Source: Watersipora subatra (Eukaryota; Bryozoa; Gymnolaemata; Cheilostomatida; Watersiporidae). Taken from it: DNA of 64,000 bases. The number at the start of each line of letters is the position of its first letter. Positions within the stretch are counted from its first letter, which is position 1. The notes under the pieces were generated by a model. The model was not told the origin of the DNA. It was given only the letters and a program-made list of their open reading frames with translations, and did no database searches. Positions 44,057 to 56,254 of the stretch are shown piece by piece. A program made the translations under genes and the position numbers. Location: the NCBI RefSeq assembly GCF_963576615.1, contig NC_088708.1, positions 52,377,196 to 52,441,195 of the forward strand, written 5' to 3'.

Positions 44057-44249
44057 TGTGCTATATTCGTGTTATGTTACACTGCATTGTATAATACTAG
44101 GAGCTGTGTACCTCCGGTTTTTGTGTTAAAGGACGTCATGAAAATACAGACAGTTGCGCTCGTTACAGCGGCAATGGCTACTTCTTTATTATCATTGTTC
44201 ACATGCAGAATAAATAGTCTCCTACCATCTAACTAGTAACAACTACACA
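44057..44249 (+). repeat. Candidate 3' LTR of element C
   Basis: Begins TGTGCTATATTCG directly after the purine tract GGAAAGGAGA and ends ...AACTACACA, giving TGTG...CACA ends and 193 bp, close to element B's 205 bp. There is no partner LTR in the window, so the right boundary is inferred. Confidence 0.5.
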
Positions 44250-46508
44250 CTGATGATTGGCTAAAGAAGAGATCTTACATTTATTGCTCGCGAACTCTTT
44301 TCATATACGCTCACTGTGTATGTTACGAATAGAGCACCCGCTTGAATCTGAACGTTTCAAAAAATGATCTCATTCAAACGCTTAAATCTCTGGACAGGAC
44401 GTCTACAAAGACAAAATTGTTGTCAAACTAGCTGATGTTGTAGCCTTATATCGGTCTTAATTTCATTTGAATGACTTCAGTAGTGCAATCACATCTTTAA
44501 AAACTTGTAAACACACTGCATTGGTTTACGAAAAAGTTTACAGCTGGTCTTGAAATGCTGCTATCAGTTTTAGTGGTACAGACGATAAGCAAATAGTGGG
44601 ACTTTTCCACTCATTGAACTATCCATCTCACTGGCAGGTGGCATTTTATTATTCATAGCAAATAGTCAAACCACCGAGAAAATATTTTGAAGATGATGAT
44701 GAAAGGTATATATATAAGTAATTTTATTTCCGTACTTTTTGTTAACAAGCCAACCTATGTTCATTTTAGTTATTCTGCACATGTCAAAGGCCTCATGATG
44801 ACGACATCGATTTGGACACGCTGGTAGAGAGATGGTATTGTGTGTCAGTTGCCATGAGTGGTTTTGTTGTCGGTGCATTATTATAAAACCCACAGATTTT
44901 GAGCCTTTCACCACTGCTGTTGCTCACCGCTGCTGTGGCAAGGTAGAAAGGGTGATCCTCTAGGTTAGGTTTTTTATTTACATGATGCAAGATTTATGTT
45001 ATGGCATATGTGTAAGCTTGTTCTATGTGGTCATGCTGAAGTTTTATATCTGCTTGTATTAACCGGTATTGTTTCTGTTTATATTTTGTAATATATCATA
45101 TGTACAATGAGAGAGGAACTTTTCTGTTTCCATTATGGCCAATTAGCACCATAAGCCATCAACGTGGTATATTAAATGTTTTTCCTGTGCTTCTAGTATA
45201 TACGTCTACACATTGAGCGATCATCAAATACTTGTTTATAGATTTATTGATAATTTAATATATTTTGAGCTTTCTATGAGTTAGGTAGTATATATAATAT
45301 AATGGGATATAACACAGATCTTCTATCAGTTACGCTGGCCTGGCATGCATATTCTATTTCAAAGCAATTAATTTTGCAAATTATGCACATGAGCAAACAA
45401 AAAAGACGTTAAAAAAAGGTTAAGTTTGAGATACTGTACAATAAAAAGATTTAGTTGTTGATAATGGATATCATAGGTCACTGGTGCTCACTCAACCTGT
45501 TGTTCGGCTCATGGGCCACAATGTCTCATCTGTAACTTTCAAGGAGCACAATTCTGACTATTCTTTTCATTGCTAATCTGGCAGGGTGATTCATCTTTAT
45601 CGTGTCACTGATGAGATGATCTGAATTGATCTCTTCCTACAACACAGTTGAATAGATATTTTATATGACACAACAAAGCATGAATTTATTGAGTGAAGCA
45701 GATACAAAGATAGAAACAACATAAGTAGCAATTCATTACCTATATTAACAAAATGCAAATTATAATTTAGGTTAAAAAAAATGGACAAGTCCGATACACA
45801 TAGACAATTAGCATTGCTATTGACATCTATCATGAGTGCAGTACGTCATCCCCCTAGCGTGAGTGCAGCTCATCATCACCTTATGATGAGTGCAGTACGT
45901 CATCCCCTTACACACGACGATACCGCTATGTCACTCACATTGTCTTAGTATTGCAGTTTTTTCTGTTGCTATCTTGGCCATGTTGACATAACATTATTTT
46001 CAAACCAACAATCGTACTTGGGATGTTTTTGACAAAATGCCTTTTGCAAAAAAAACTTCTTTGCAAGACAGCAAGTTTATAGAAGCAAAGTTTATATATA
46101 TATAGCGTGATCTTTCAAGGGTTCAATGAATCATACGCTGTTAGTAGCTAAAAAAGAAACCTAGTGTAACATCACTAGGCGAAAACAAAAAGATGTTCAA
46201 TTACGCTCGTGATACATGCAATAAAATCTGTCACTCATGACTCAAGGCTAGCCAAGGTAGGCCTGATTGAACAATATATATGTGTACGTATACATGTTAA
46301 CAAACTTGCAAGGAACCACAGTTTCAGAGCGTACCAGCTTGGAGTGGAACAGTAAAGCTCTTGTCTTGCTGCTTGACATATTTCACCATGTGTCTCAGCT
46401 CATATTCTTTTATATATTCTGGAAGATCCCTCAATTGCTTAATAGTGTTTACATCATAGCATAAATTGTAATGGTGTAGCCACCATTTTTAAGCTGTAAA
46501 CAAACAGC
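44250..46508. other. Non-coding interval
   Basis: No gene recognised. A short direct duplication, GAGTGCAGTACGTCATCCCC, lies at about 45834-45856 and 45888-45907 with a diverged copy between. Confidence 0.4.
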
Positions 46509-47305
46509 AAGGTTACTGTAACAGTAGTTTCTGAACTAATACCGGTAATTGGCTCTGACTACTACTAAGAAACATCAAGACCGCTTCATATCTGCTGACT
46601 TATGCCATCAGTGATGTTGTGAAGGGTATAAATACTGCTACATTGTAGGCCTACTCATTTTGGCTAGGAATAATCTTATTCCTTGCTTTTGGCTAGGCCT
46701 GTCCTGATTATTGATTAGCTGGGATTCGAGCTAACCTGTGAGCAATCACAATCAAAATTTTACCACCACAATCAGCCTGTCACAAAACAAGTGATAATAT
46801 TAATAAGGCAAAAGAAGGATGGGCGTTTGAGATATTAACGCAAAATGTTTCGTAATAAAATAATTCCTGTGATCAATAGGCCCAATAAACAAGTAGAACA
46901 GCCAAAAGAGATCAGGCCATCATAAAAGATAACACAAAGTTCAATAAAAATTGTTGCTGAACTTTGTGTTCTTTTCTGTGATCAATGGACTAGCCTGTCT
47001 ACAAGCTAAACTTGGGTTTATATACAGGCTAGCGATGTACTGGTTGTTGTTTCATCAATTTACAACCAGGCTCTACTCAGCAACTACTCACCTTAGGTTT
47101 GGGCTGGTAGCAAAATGAAGATGATACAATATTCTAAATAAACCATGGCTATTTATTACTTTCTCAATCGAATACACGCAAGATGGGAATGAGGAAGAAT
47201 AAAGCGGTTTGCTTCGAGACTTGTCTGATAGGAAATGATTTTTATACCGTATATACCGTATCCTGCGACCGCAAGACTTTTAAGATAGGAACTCATTTCA
47301 AAGCG
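46509..47305 (-). repeat. Dispersed repeat R, copy 2 (uninterrupted, inverted)
   Basis: The reverse complement of this stretch aligns to 10985-11053, 22386-22444 and 29483-30166 in order, with nothing between them. It therefore shows the sequence before insertion of elements D and T. At the T site it reads TTCTTCCTCATTCCC, where copy 1 has the duplicated CTTTCTCA. At the D site it reads GGTATAAAAATC, where copy 1 has TAAGC. Non-coding; nature of R unknown. Confidence 0.85.
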
Positions 47306-50300
47306 GAAATTAGGCTTTTCCGCGATAACTCGAGCAGAGTCGCGCAGGTGTAGTACGAGTATCGTACGAGTATGGTACGAGGACGAGCAACCGGTGTTAA
47401 ATATATGTACTGGTGTGTGCAGGAAACATTGAAGGCTTGTGCAGTTTTGCTGATACTTTCAAACTAAGCAGTATTAGGACAGTAACCTAACAGAGAAATC
47501 ATATTGACGTCGTTCTAAAGCCCTTCAAAGTTTGTACATTCGGCACATATTCAGTAAGGTCGGTGTTGCTTCTTTTGCCATGTTTTTTGAATCCATACAA
47601 CCGGCACATTAAGGCATTATGTATAAAGGAGTGCGATTGTATTTTTAATAGCAAATAAAGTTTATTGTAATAGACTCACGGTTTTAATTTTGGCACACTG
47701 AAAAGTTTGATATAGCGTGTAGGTACTTTATTCACTCAAAAAGCCTGTCCATTTTTCAAGCATCGTCAAGGAAATGACAAAAACATTTTAGCAATGACTA
47801 ATAAATTTGGAAAAAGACAACAAAAAATTGAGTTCTCTCTTGTTGGGCGTAGAGGCTGTATTTCAGGGAATGTTCAGTTCTGCACACTATGTACACTTAA
47901 GCAGAGTGTAATCGGCTAGTTTCAACTTCTTCTTGTTTGATCTAGCAGGTTGTATCACAGGAAGCATTGAGCTCAGTGCACTCTGTTATGTGAAGCAAAG
48001 AATTACTTAGATAATAAATTATCAGGTTATTAAAGGTGAGAGCTATCTCCTCCTTTATTATGATAACCCTTTCAGTTTTAGTGAGACACATATGTCCCAG
48101 TGGCTCATAACTGCATTCCAATGGTACTAATTTGTCTCATCTAATATTGTAATTACGCTCACATGGTAATTTAACAGCCTTACCATTACGAGGAAGTTAA
48201 AACACTACCATAGCTACTGAAATATTTTCCTTTTTCAACTATGAGTGATCTGTCTCTTACCAATCTTCAGTATAAGTGCACTTCAATGAGAACGATCAAC
48301 GTACATGTGAGCACATTTAAACAGTTTCTAAATAATAAATCCACTATTTCAATCATTTACAAGTCTTTGCCAGGAATTGCTAGTTTATAGCATTTTCTGT
48401 GCGTGCTTTTATAGATGGGTCTCATATGTTCCATTAGAATTTCCCACCGGGACATATGTATGTATATCATTGGTAATAGCATTTCAGTGGGGAATAGTTT
48501 TGAATACCATAAAAACATGCAATGAGAAATGGTTTGGATATATGAACTTCACAGGAAGTCTCAGAAATAGTGGAAGAAAGTATTTGGTCGTATCTTGATG
48601 CTTTGTGTCGTAAATCTTCGCATGCTACATAATGATATGCGCAGCAGAAAACATTATTCATGTACTCTATGATAGAGTTGACAAAGGACTTGGCACAGAA
48701 AGGACTAGCAGAAAACCCACAAAAAGGTGGAACAAAAAAAGCAGGTCATCTGGAAAGGCAAAAATCATGGGCATACACACTCATTCACCGGTTTAATGTA
48801 TTAATTGTAGATATTGTAATTGACGTGTGGAGCAACAAAAGGAGACGCGAACAAACACCGTCTGCAATACTTCTGATGTACCATTATGCAAAAATTGTTT
48901 TACAACTTATCATCAGTTAATTCTTGTAATATAATTGAAATAAACTCAGTAACAGAGTCAGTATGTGTCATAATATTTCCTTTTTGTTAATTCTATTGGA
49001 ATGTATGTGTCTCCGATTAATATTCCAATGGGACAAATATTTACCATGACAAAAATTATAAATTTTTAAAAAATTTTAAAAATATCCTTGTTCGTCGTCA
49101 ATAATTATCCCATCAACTTACCTTTTTATCTCCGAGTTAGACAGCATGATCAAAAAACTAGGAACTGAAAGGGCTAAGATTTTACTTCACCAGTGATAAC
49201 AGTGGAATAAGTTTTTCTTTAGTAGTTCATGCGACCCCAAAGATAGCCACATGCACATGCCAAGCAAGACTAAAAAGCCCAAAGCTGCCAGATTGCAAAT
49301 AAGTAGAAGAAAAAGAGATACAGTAACACCCATCATTCAGGTTCTCCAACACGTCCAAAGTCGCACATCAATCTATCTTTACACACAGAACAGTATTTTA
49401 TGGGACAGTCGATCTAGACCCAATCGTTAGCTATGAGGTAATTGTGGAATATTGAATGTGGTATGTAGAATATTGATGGAAAAATATTGCAATCAAGACT
49501 AGCTCTGAAAGGACCAGCTATGCTAAAAACGTTGGTAACTTATGTGTGGACATTTTAGATTAATTTCGATTGCTATATGGGCTAACCACTATAGCTACTA
49601 ACAGCCAATTACGAAAATGGAAACTAACCCTAACAAGAGCATTCAGTTTCAGGAAAAATGGGATAGCTCTTGTTCTAAAAGCATACTCCAACTTAATGAA
49701 GAAGCAACATTACTACTATGCAAAACATGGATGTCATCTACAGCTACCTCTTAATGGCTCTTGACACGGCATTCACCAGGAAAAATATGCGCAAGAACTA
49801 AAATGGCAAATTAAGTTAAAGACCTAAGAGTTTAAAAAATTCACAAAAATGCCGGATAAGTTTTTCACCATGCGAATAAACACTCGGCAGCTGGTAGAAT
49901 CACACAAGCAATCTGCCACTACACAAAAGTAATTTTTGAGTGACTTGGCTACAAGTAGGGGACCTCAGAATCAAAAATATGCTTGCTGGTTATAATAAAA
50001 CATGTTGATATTTCACAAGGCTGCAAAAAGAAAGTCACAGAAACGACCTTCTTCAGCTATCATGATCCTTGGTAACCTTAACCGATCCTGAAGGTAGTAT
50101 GCAAATCGGTTTTTGAAATGGTTGGAGGCTACTTTGCATCACGTACAGCCACAAGTGAGGAAAATGAAAGTAAGCTTTTTCGTTGATAGCACCTACTCCC
50201 GGTTTGTAATCTCTAAAAGAATTTAAAAACTACCCATGTCAGCTCACAACTAACTGTTACCTATTAAAGCCGGGATGTGCTTGCGAACGGACTATGAATC

Positions 50301-53300
50301 CACTTGGAGTAGTCGACCAGTGTCACATTAAAAATGGACAATGGAATTTTAGTGGTTGGCTTCATCATAACTGAAATAGACTGCTAATTGTTATTGGGCT
50401 TCGACTTGTTCCAAAACTTCAAATGTCAAATTAATTTTACCTGTTTTATTTTTTATTTTACCTGCAATTATTTTTGGAAACCTTTACAAGTCAATGTCCA
50501 GGTTAAATATACCGCTTTTCTGTCGCCTTAATGTGGGAAACTAATCCAAACCAGTTTGTATTGTACTTGGAGACATGGCACAGTGTTTGTGAAACATACC
50601 GGTATGTTGAGTTTCTGGACTTGGTGATCACCTGATCACCCTGATCTATTTTTGTGACAGAAATTGCCCTAGGGGAGAATGGTGCTGTAAAACAAGAAAT
50701 CAGTAATGATAACTTGTGGGATTAGCTCTAAAAAATTTGCCTCGCTTTGCAGAGTCGGCCGTCATGGGCTTCAAAAGCTCATTTGTACCCAGGCTGACCT
50801 GTAAAATCTTAAAAAGATAGCTTTTTGGTGTTCTAGTTGAGCTAACTGCTCATCTGACAAACCATTTAAATTATTTCTGCATGCTATTATTTATTAAAAT
50901 TCAAGAATATTTTGCGTATTTATCAGAATATTGGAGGGATTTATCCAATTGATTTACTTACTATTAGAAATTTAGGTATGTGACACTTTTCAGTGTTCAT
51001 ACTTTTCTTTATTAAGTCATTAAATATTTGTTACTTATTAAACGGTGAATGTGGATTACAGCCATCCTAAAGTTTTGTTCTTTGTTATGTATGTGTAGTT
51101 TTTATGCGTTTTTAATGCTGCCTATTTTGTTGTATAACTAGGCTATTTATTAGGCCTTAATTAGGCTACAATAGGCCCTTTATTCACTTGTAAGCTTATA
51201 TAAGTAATTTTATGTTCTCAAAAAGCTTGTCTAATTTTTGAACATTGTCAATGATATAATAGTACATTAGTACATCATAGCAAGGGCTCTCATATTCCAA
51301 TAAAAACACGCAAGCAAAAGGTTGGCTCTAGCAGGTTACATTTTAGCTAATATTGGGTTCAGCCGCACTCCGTTGGTTTCAGCAGCGTATAACAAGCTGG
51401 TTTTAGCTCTCGTCTGTTGGAGTCAGCCTGTTGTATCACAAAAAATAATAGGTTTGATGCACTCAGTTGGCTACAGTAGAGAATAGTCATATGATAAATT
51501 ACCAAGCGTTGAAGTGGAAGTTGTCCTATCCTTTTTATTTTGGAAAGTTACCTAACACTCAGTGCGAAAATTGCTTTATTAGACCATACTCCAATAATGA
51601 CAGACAACCTGCACATAGGTGGTTGCTAAGACTGTCCTTGGTCTATGTTTAGCACCCTGATTTTAGTTGTTATTTGCAAGAATATATGGTTGAGCTCTGG
51701 TAATATTGGTAGCATTTCATTTGATTTCCCGTTTACCTTTTGCTGTTATTAGTCTGACTAAACCTAGTTGTGAACAATGAACTGCTTGTTTATTGGAGAG
51801 CCGACAACCGTTTTGCCTCGAAGGCGCTAACCTGGTAGTGACTGTAAAAGTCATTCCTTATATGTAATGAAATATTCAATATATAACTCAGCAACACATT
51901 CATAGCAGTAAGGTCTAATTTACTGGTGTTCTGTAAGCTTTTAAGATGGAAAGGAGTATCATATCAGATAGAAGAAAATGACAAAATATGCCTCTGAGAA
52001 ATTTGAATCGTTTTTGAAACACCTGCCACCATAAAATTAAATCACAGTAACCTTCTTTATTGTGTAGCTTTAACTAACCTGCTGTATCGCAGGTTTTTGG
52101 TGGCCTTCCTTTAGATATGTATAGCAATACAGTCGGTCTAATTGCTAAAGCTCTTTATGGATTATACATTGTGGCAATCGAGAGTTGTCCCCTTTCTCTT
52201 ATATCTGTAAATGTGACTTTTCACTACAAACCCAGTTAATCCCAAACAGGAATATTGAGAGCGGTCCAAGCTCATTATAAAACGTAGGTAACTGGCTTAA
52301 AATAGTGAGACTGAAGTTAAAAGCCCACGAAGAAAGCTTACATTCATCCGCTTCCTATTTACAAAACTCATTCAATATGCACAAAATCAGATACGAATGT
52401 GGAGCATACAGTTTATTAAAATGTAAGCCTAGTGATGAACTGGTTGATGTCAGCGTGTCAAAGTAGACTCTCTTCCAACAATAGCTTTATACCGCTTCTC
52501 AACTATTGAATTTCATCATCTTTCCTTCTTTTACAAAAAATCGTTCATAAGTAATTTGTATCATTTGGCTATCCTGGTGCTGGTTAGCTCAAGAACATTA
52601 TTTTAGCATTGATTTTATCGCTTTGATTCTCATCCTTTTCTCACTTCTCCGTTCAGCTCTCAATAATCTCTTACATGTTTCAATATTTTGCATACAATTT
52701 ACGATACAAGTATGTCGCATGTAGAAGGACATGTACTTGTCTTTACATGTATATAACAAATGCAGAAGTTTAAGATGTGGTTTAATTGTTTTGAAGTATT
52801 AAATTTATACTTCATGCTTAAAATATTATATGTAGTTTTTATTTCACAGAAATCCCATTTCACGGGTAGGTCAGGAATGTAACACCTCACTAAGTAGGAG
52901 GTATTACTGCCGTGTAACAAGCAAATTATGTAATGGTGTTCTACTTTGTGGTGCAGTTGCCCAAATAATAGTTAATGATAAAATAGCTATTACCCTATCT
53001 ATTAGTGTACAAAGTGATCAGCATCTTCCAGGGAGAACACAACTTCTACCATCACATTCAGTAACGCGTTGTTCGGGGCTTTGCTGCTATTTTTAACCGT
53101 GTCCGCTATAGTTGCTATGAAGGTAACTTAATTTTCACTGGAGGGATAAGTGTTAAGAGTAAATTCTGTATTTCTATTGTGTTTATTTGTATTTTGTGTT
53201 CATTAACAAATTACAATAATGTTTATGTGGCAAACCTTTTAGATATGGAATAAAATGGCTCAGCTAAGTGGTATCTATGAGTATCCATACTTCTAACTGG

Positions 53301-53955
53301 CTGTGGTGTATTTACAATTCTCAATCTTTTTTGTTCATAACAATTGAATTAATGAGCCTTTTCAAAGAAGGTAGCAGTGAATAAGCATTGAAAAGAATAC
53401 TCGACAAGCAATAGAAAGAAATCAAAGGCGGCTCTCATTATACATGTAAGTTTTTACTTGCAGCTAGCACAAAAACATTTTTGTTTATCCTTTACACATC
53501 ATTAGTTGATCAGACTCGATAACTGAGGGATCACATGCTACGGGCTGATAGTGAATATGCTATAGATTTATCGCAAGGCCAACATGTTGAGCTAAGTGTA
53601 AGAGGCCGGTTGATCAAATGTTAAGTCACCAACGACTTTGCATCTTGTCTAAATCAATAATAGCTGGAGCTCTGCTGTTAAGTTTCAAGTTAATCTCATT
53701 TGTCGTGCTAAATTTGTCAGTAAGGTAAAAAACATCTAATTGAACTTTTCTTATTTTTTCTGAGTTCTTCATGAATTGACTTTCTTTCGACCTCTCAAAC
53801 TTTAAATGTTTTATAGGAACTTGGAGGTCAGTGCCCAACTGTTTTCCGCGAATATTTCTGCTGTATTACAATAAACAAACTTTGTTCTGTTTAAATTGTA
53901 ATAATGGTTCAAGTTGTAATGAACACAAACTTGGGTTGTATTTAATAACACTGTC
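47306..53955. other. Non-coding interval with diverged dispersed repeats
   Basis: No convincing exon found. About 47650-48000 and 51180-51480 share diverged blocks in the same order (CACTCAAAAAGC or TCTCAAAAAGC, TTGTCAA near a TGA-rich stretch, and GTTGTATCACA followed by GATGCACTC or AGTGCACTC). This suggests two old copies of one repeat. Short mirror motifs with ATTCCAATGG occur near 48115, 48430 and 49020. The open frames at 48377-48598 and 48660-48920 are not recognisable. Confidence 0.4.
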
Positions 53956-54360
53956 TTGGCTAACACTGTCTTGGCTAACACTGTCTTGGCTAACACTGTC
54001 TTGGCTAACACTGTCTTGGCTAACACTGTCTTGGCTAACACTGTCGTGGCTAACACTGTCTTGGCTAACACTGTCTTGGCTAACACTGTCTTGGCTAACA
54101 CTGTCTTGGCTAACACTGTCTTGGCTAACACTGTCTTGGCTAACACTGTCTTGGCTAACACTGTCTTGGCTAACACTGTCTTGGCTAACACTGTCTTGGC
54201 TAACACTTTCTTGGCTAACACTGTCTTGGCTAACACTGTCTTGGCTAACACTGTCTTGGCTAACACTGTCTTGGCTAACACTGTCTTGGCTAACACTTTC
54301 TTGGCTAACACTGTCTTGGCTAACACTGTCTTGGCTAACACTGTCTTGGCTAACGCTGTC
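53956..54360 (+). repeat. 15-bp minisatellite (TTGGCTAACACTGTC), 27 units
   Basis: Twenty-seven 15-bp units in perfect register with only a few variants (one GTCGTGG, some CTTTC, one GCTGTC near the end). A 15-bp period keeps frames open on both strands, giving five-residue repeat peptides such as VLAKT or SWLTL. It begins after a diverged half unit at 53941 and ends about 530 bp upstream of the desaturase start. I treat it as a satellite, not as a gene. Confidence 0.95.
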
Positions 54361-54888
54361 TTGGCTATTATGTTACATGATGGAGAGTAAAACAAGAGTG
54401 GTCAAGATTAAAAAACATCTAATAAATTTATAGATTGATTTTATGCGATGTTTGTGTTTAGTCATTATGTATTCAACTGATTGATGTAGGGTTTTAATAA
54501 ATAAATTTCTTGTTTCAATCTACTAACTAAAAGCCAGAGATGCATCAGACTCCCAATATGGTGTCATTTCTTTATCAACTTTTCGAGAGGCACTCATTAT
54601 TCTTAGCTCATTCCATAAATATCACTCAAATAAAGAATCAATCAAAACAAAAGCAGTGAGCTATATTCCAACAAAGCTTTTGGAAAGCACAGCAGTTGTC
54701 AACAAAGCCCTTGGCAACAGTGCGGCTTTCAATGAAAGTAAAGAGTTATCAGAGCCCATGATTTGGAGAGGAAGTTTTTTGCAGTCAATGATGCAGGATT
54801 GTGTTTGTGCATAGCTGAGGGAAGTAATCTGCAGCACGTTTGTATGTCAGCAAAACGGTATAGGAAGAAGTACTAACAAGTCTGACCA
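54361..54888. other. Upstream region of the desaturase gene
   Basis: No exon seen. AATAAA lies near 54497. Short repeated AAAGCTTTTGG and AAAGCCCTTGG motifs occur near 54675 and 54705. No clear TATA element could be assigned to the gene. An in-frame TGA at 54883 precedes the start codon. Confidence 0.4.
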
Positions 54889-56145
54889 ATGAATCTTGTT
54901 ACAAATTTAGCTGTTACATCAAATTACTCTACAGGCAAGCAGAAAAAAGGGCGCCAGCTGATCGGAGTCAACGGAAATTGGTATGACGTTTCATCTTTTA
55001 TTAAACATCATCCTGGTGGACAGATTATAGAGAGGTTTATCGGAAAAGATGCCTCTTCGGTATTTCACGCCTTTCACAAGCCATCAGTGTTACAGAGTAG
55101 AAAGCCTGTATCAGCAGTACAAGCAGATCAAGATGAGATGAGTCAAGACTTTCTACTACTTGGAAATTTTTTTGAAAAGTCTGGCTATTATGAAATTGAT
55201 GTTCAATGGTATCTTATGAAGATCAGCATGACATTCGCCATGCTTTTGGCATCTTTCACATGTGTGATTTGCTTGCAAGACTCTCAATGGAAGTATGCTG
55301 GCGCTGTAGCTCTCGCAGGATTTTGGCAGCAGAGTGGATTTTTAATGCATGATGCGGAACACAATCTTATTACAAAGGATCGGCATGTAGATTCCTGGCT
55401 AGGCACTATATTTGCTACTGTATGCTTTGGAGTAAATGGACTCTGGTGGAGAAATGAGCATTTTGTTCATCACGCTCTCACAGCATGTGTCGACTACGAA
55501 ACCGATTTCTTTGATCCGCAAATGAAGGAATATATTTGGACACAGAACAAAAAACTCTGGCCTTTCTTTTTCACTCGACTTCAGTATTATTGCATCAAAA
55601 TTCAGCATTGGACATTCATACCAGTATGTATATTCATTGGAAGGATAGGAATCATGATCGACTCAATGATGGACATAAAGCGATCTCGAGAGCTCATCGC
55701 GTTTAGTCTGCACTGGATGTGGGTTTGGTTACTGCTATCTTGGCTTCCGAATTATCAACAAAGATTGGCATTTTATGCTGTAGCAGCCTTTTTGCAAGGC
55801 ATTCTCCATATTCAGTTACTAATTAGCCACTACTCAAAAAGTTTCCATTATTTGAAGGAGTTAGGATCTAATGTCTCTTGGTATCAGATGCAAGTAGAAA
55901 GTAACATAGATATTATTAATCCATGGTGGATGGATTGGTTCCACGGTGGACTCAATTTTCATCTAGTTCATCATTTGTATCCTCGTATGCCCCGCTATAA
56001 ATTTCGAGCAGCAACTCCATATGTTAAGGAGCTCTGCATGAAATATGGCCTTGAATATGATAGTTGTGGCTGGCTGGAGGCTATCTACAGAACTCTCTGC
56101 CACCTTAAATTGCAGTCTCAACATTTTTCACTAGACCCTAGGTAA
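54889..56145 (+). CDS. Cytochrome b5-fused fatty-acid/sphingolipid (front-end type) desaturase, single exon
   Basis: A 418-residue ER-membrane desaturase from ATG at 54889. TGA at 54883 excludes an upstream in-frame start. The N-terminal cytochrome b5 domain has the haem motif HHPGG at 40-44. Three histidine boxes bind the di-iron centre: HDAEH (154-158), HFVHH (191-195) and HLVHH (358-362). Hydrophobic segments lie near 112-130, 133-150, 240-256, 272-288 and 293-312. Front-end desaturases usually have Q in the first position of box 3 (QxxHH); here it is H. The following LYPRMPRY segment and the length fit the front-end/delta-8 sphingolipid group. Substrate and regiochemistry cannot be read from sequence. 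No intron and no lesion are seen; AATAAA follows at 56249. This could be a retrocopy or a naturally intronless gene. Confidence 0.9.
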   Translation: MNLVTNLAVTSNYSTGKQKKGRQLIGVNGNWYDVSSFIKHHPGGQIIERFIGKDASSVFHAFHKPSVLQSRKPVSAVQADQDEMSQDFLLLGNFFEKSGYYEIDVQWYLMKISMTFAMLLASFTCVICLQDSQWKYAGAVALAGFWQQSGFLMHDAEHNLITKDRHVDSWLGTIFATVCFGVNGLWWRNEHFVHHALTACVDYETDFFDPQMKEYIWTQNKKLWPFFFTRLQYYCIKIQHWTFIPVCIFIGRIGIMIDSMMDIKRSRELIAFSLHWMWVWLLLSWLPNYQQRLAFYAVAAFLQGILHIQLLISHYSKSFHYLKELGSNVSWYQMQVESNIDIINPWWMDWFHGGLNFHLVHHLYPRMPRYKFRAATPYVKELCMKYGLEYDSCGWLEAIYRTLCHLKLQSQHFSLDPR

Positions 56146-56248
56146 TTGACCTTAATTTACTTGATAGTATTATCTGCATGTTTCGCTTCATATTGTTTGG
56201 GCTTCCTTTTATCTTTCTTCATGGTGTCTGCTGTGATTGCATTGGTTA

Positions 56249-56254
56249 AATAAA
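56249..56254 (+). terminator. Poly(A) signal of the desaturase gene
   Basis: AATAAA lies 104 bp after the stop codon, the first such hexamer downstream on the coding strand. Confidence 0.6.

Larger units (their letters stand above)
37205..44249 (+). mobile_element. LTR retrotransposon C (Ty3/Gypsy), decayed, split by a hAT element
   Basis: A Gag-Pol of the same type as element B, on the plus strand. The 5' LTR and the N-terminal Gag are missing. A purine tract (44047-44056) and a candidate 3' LTR (44057-44249) remain. The protease region is interrupted by the hAT element 38159-41125; protein similarity to B resumes exactly at its right edge. Multiple stops and frameshifts make it inactive. 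Its decay, compared with A and B, marks it as the oldest of the Gypsy copies here (inference). Confidence 0.85.

Noticed and set aside
48377-48920. Two open frames that could be exons
   Set aside because: No recognisable domain, no supporting splice signals and low-complexity membrane-like composition.
53811-54433. A 194-200 residue repeat protein on either strand
   Set aside because: Explained by the 15-bp minisatellite; flanking residues have no coding character.
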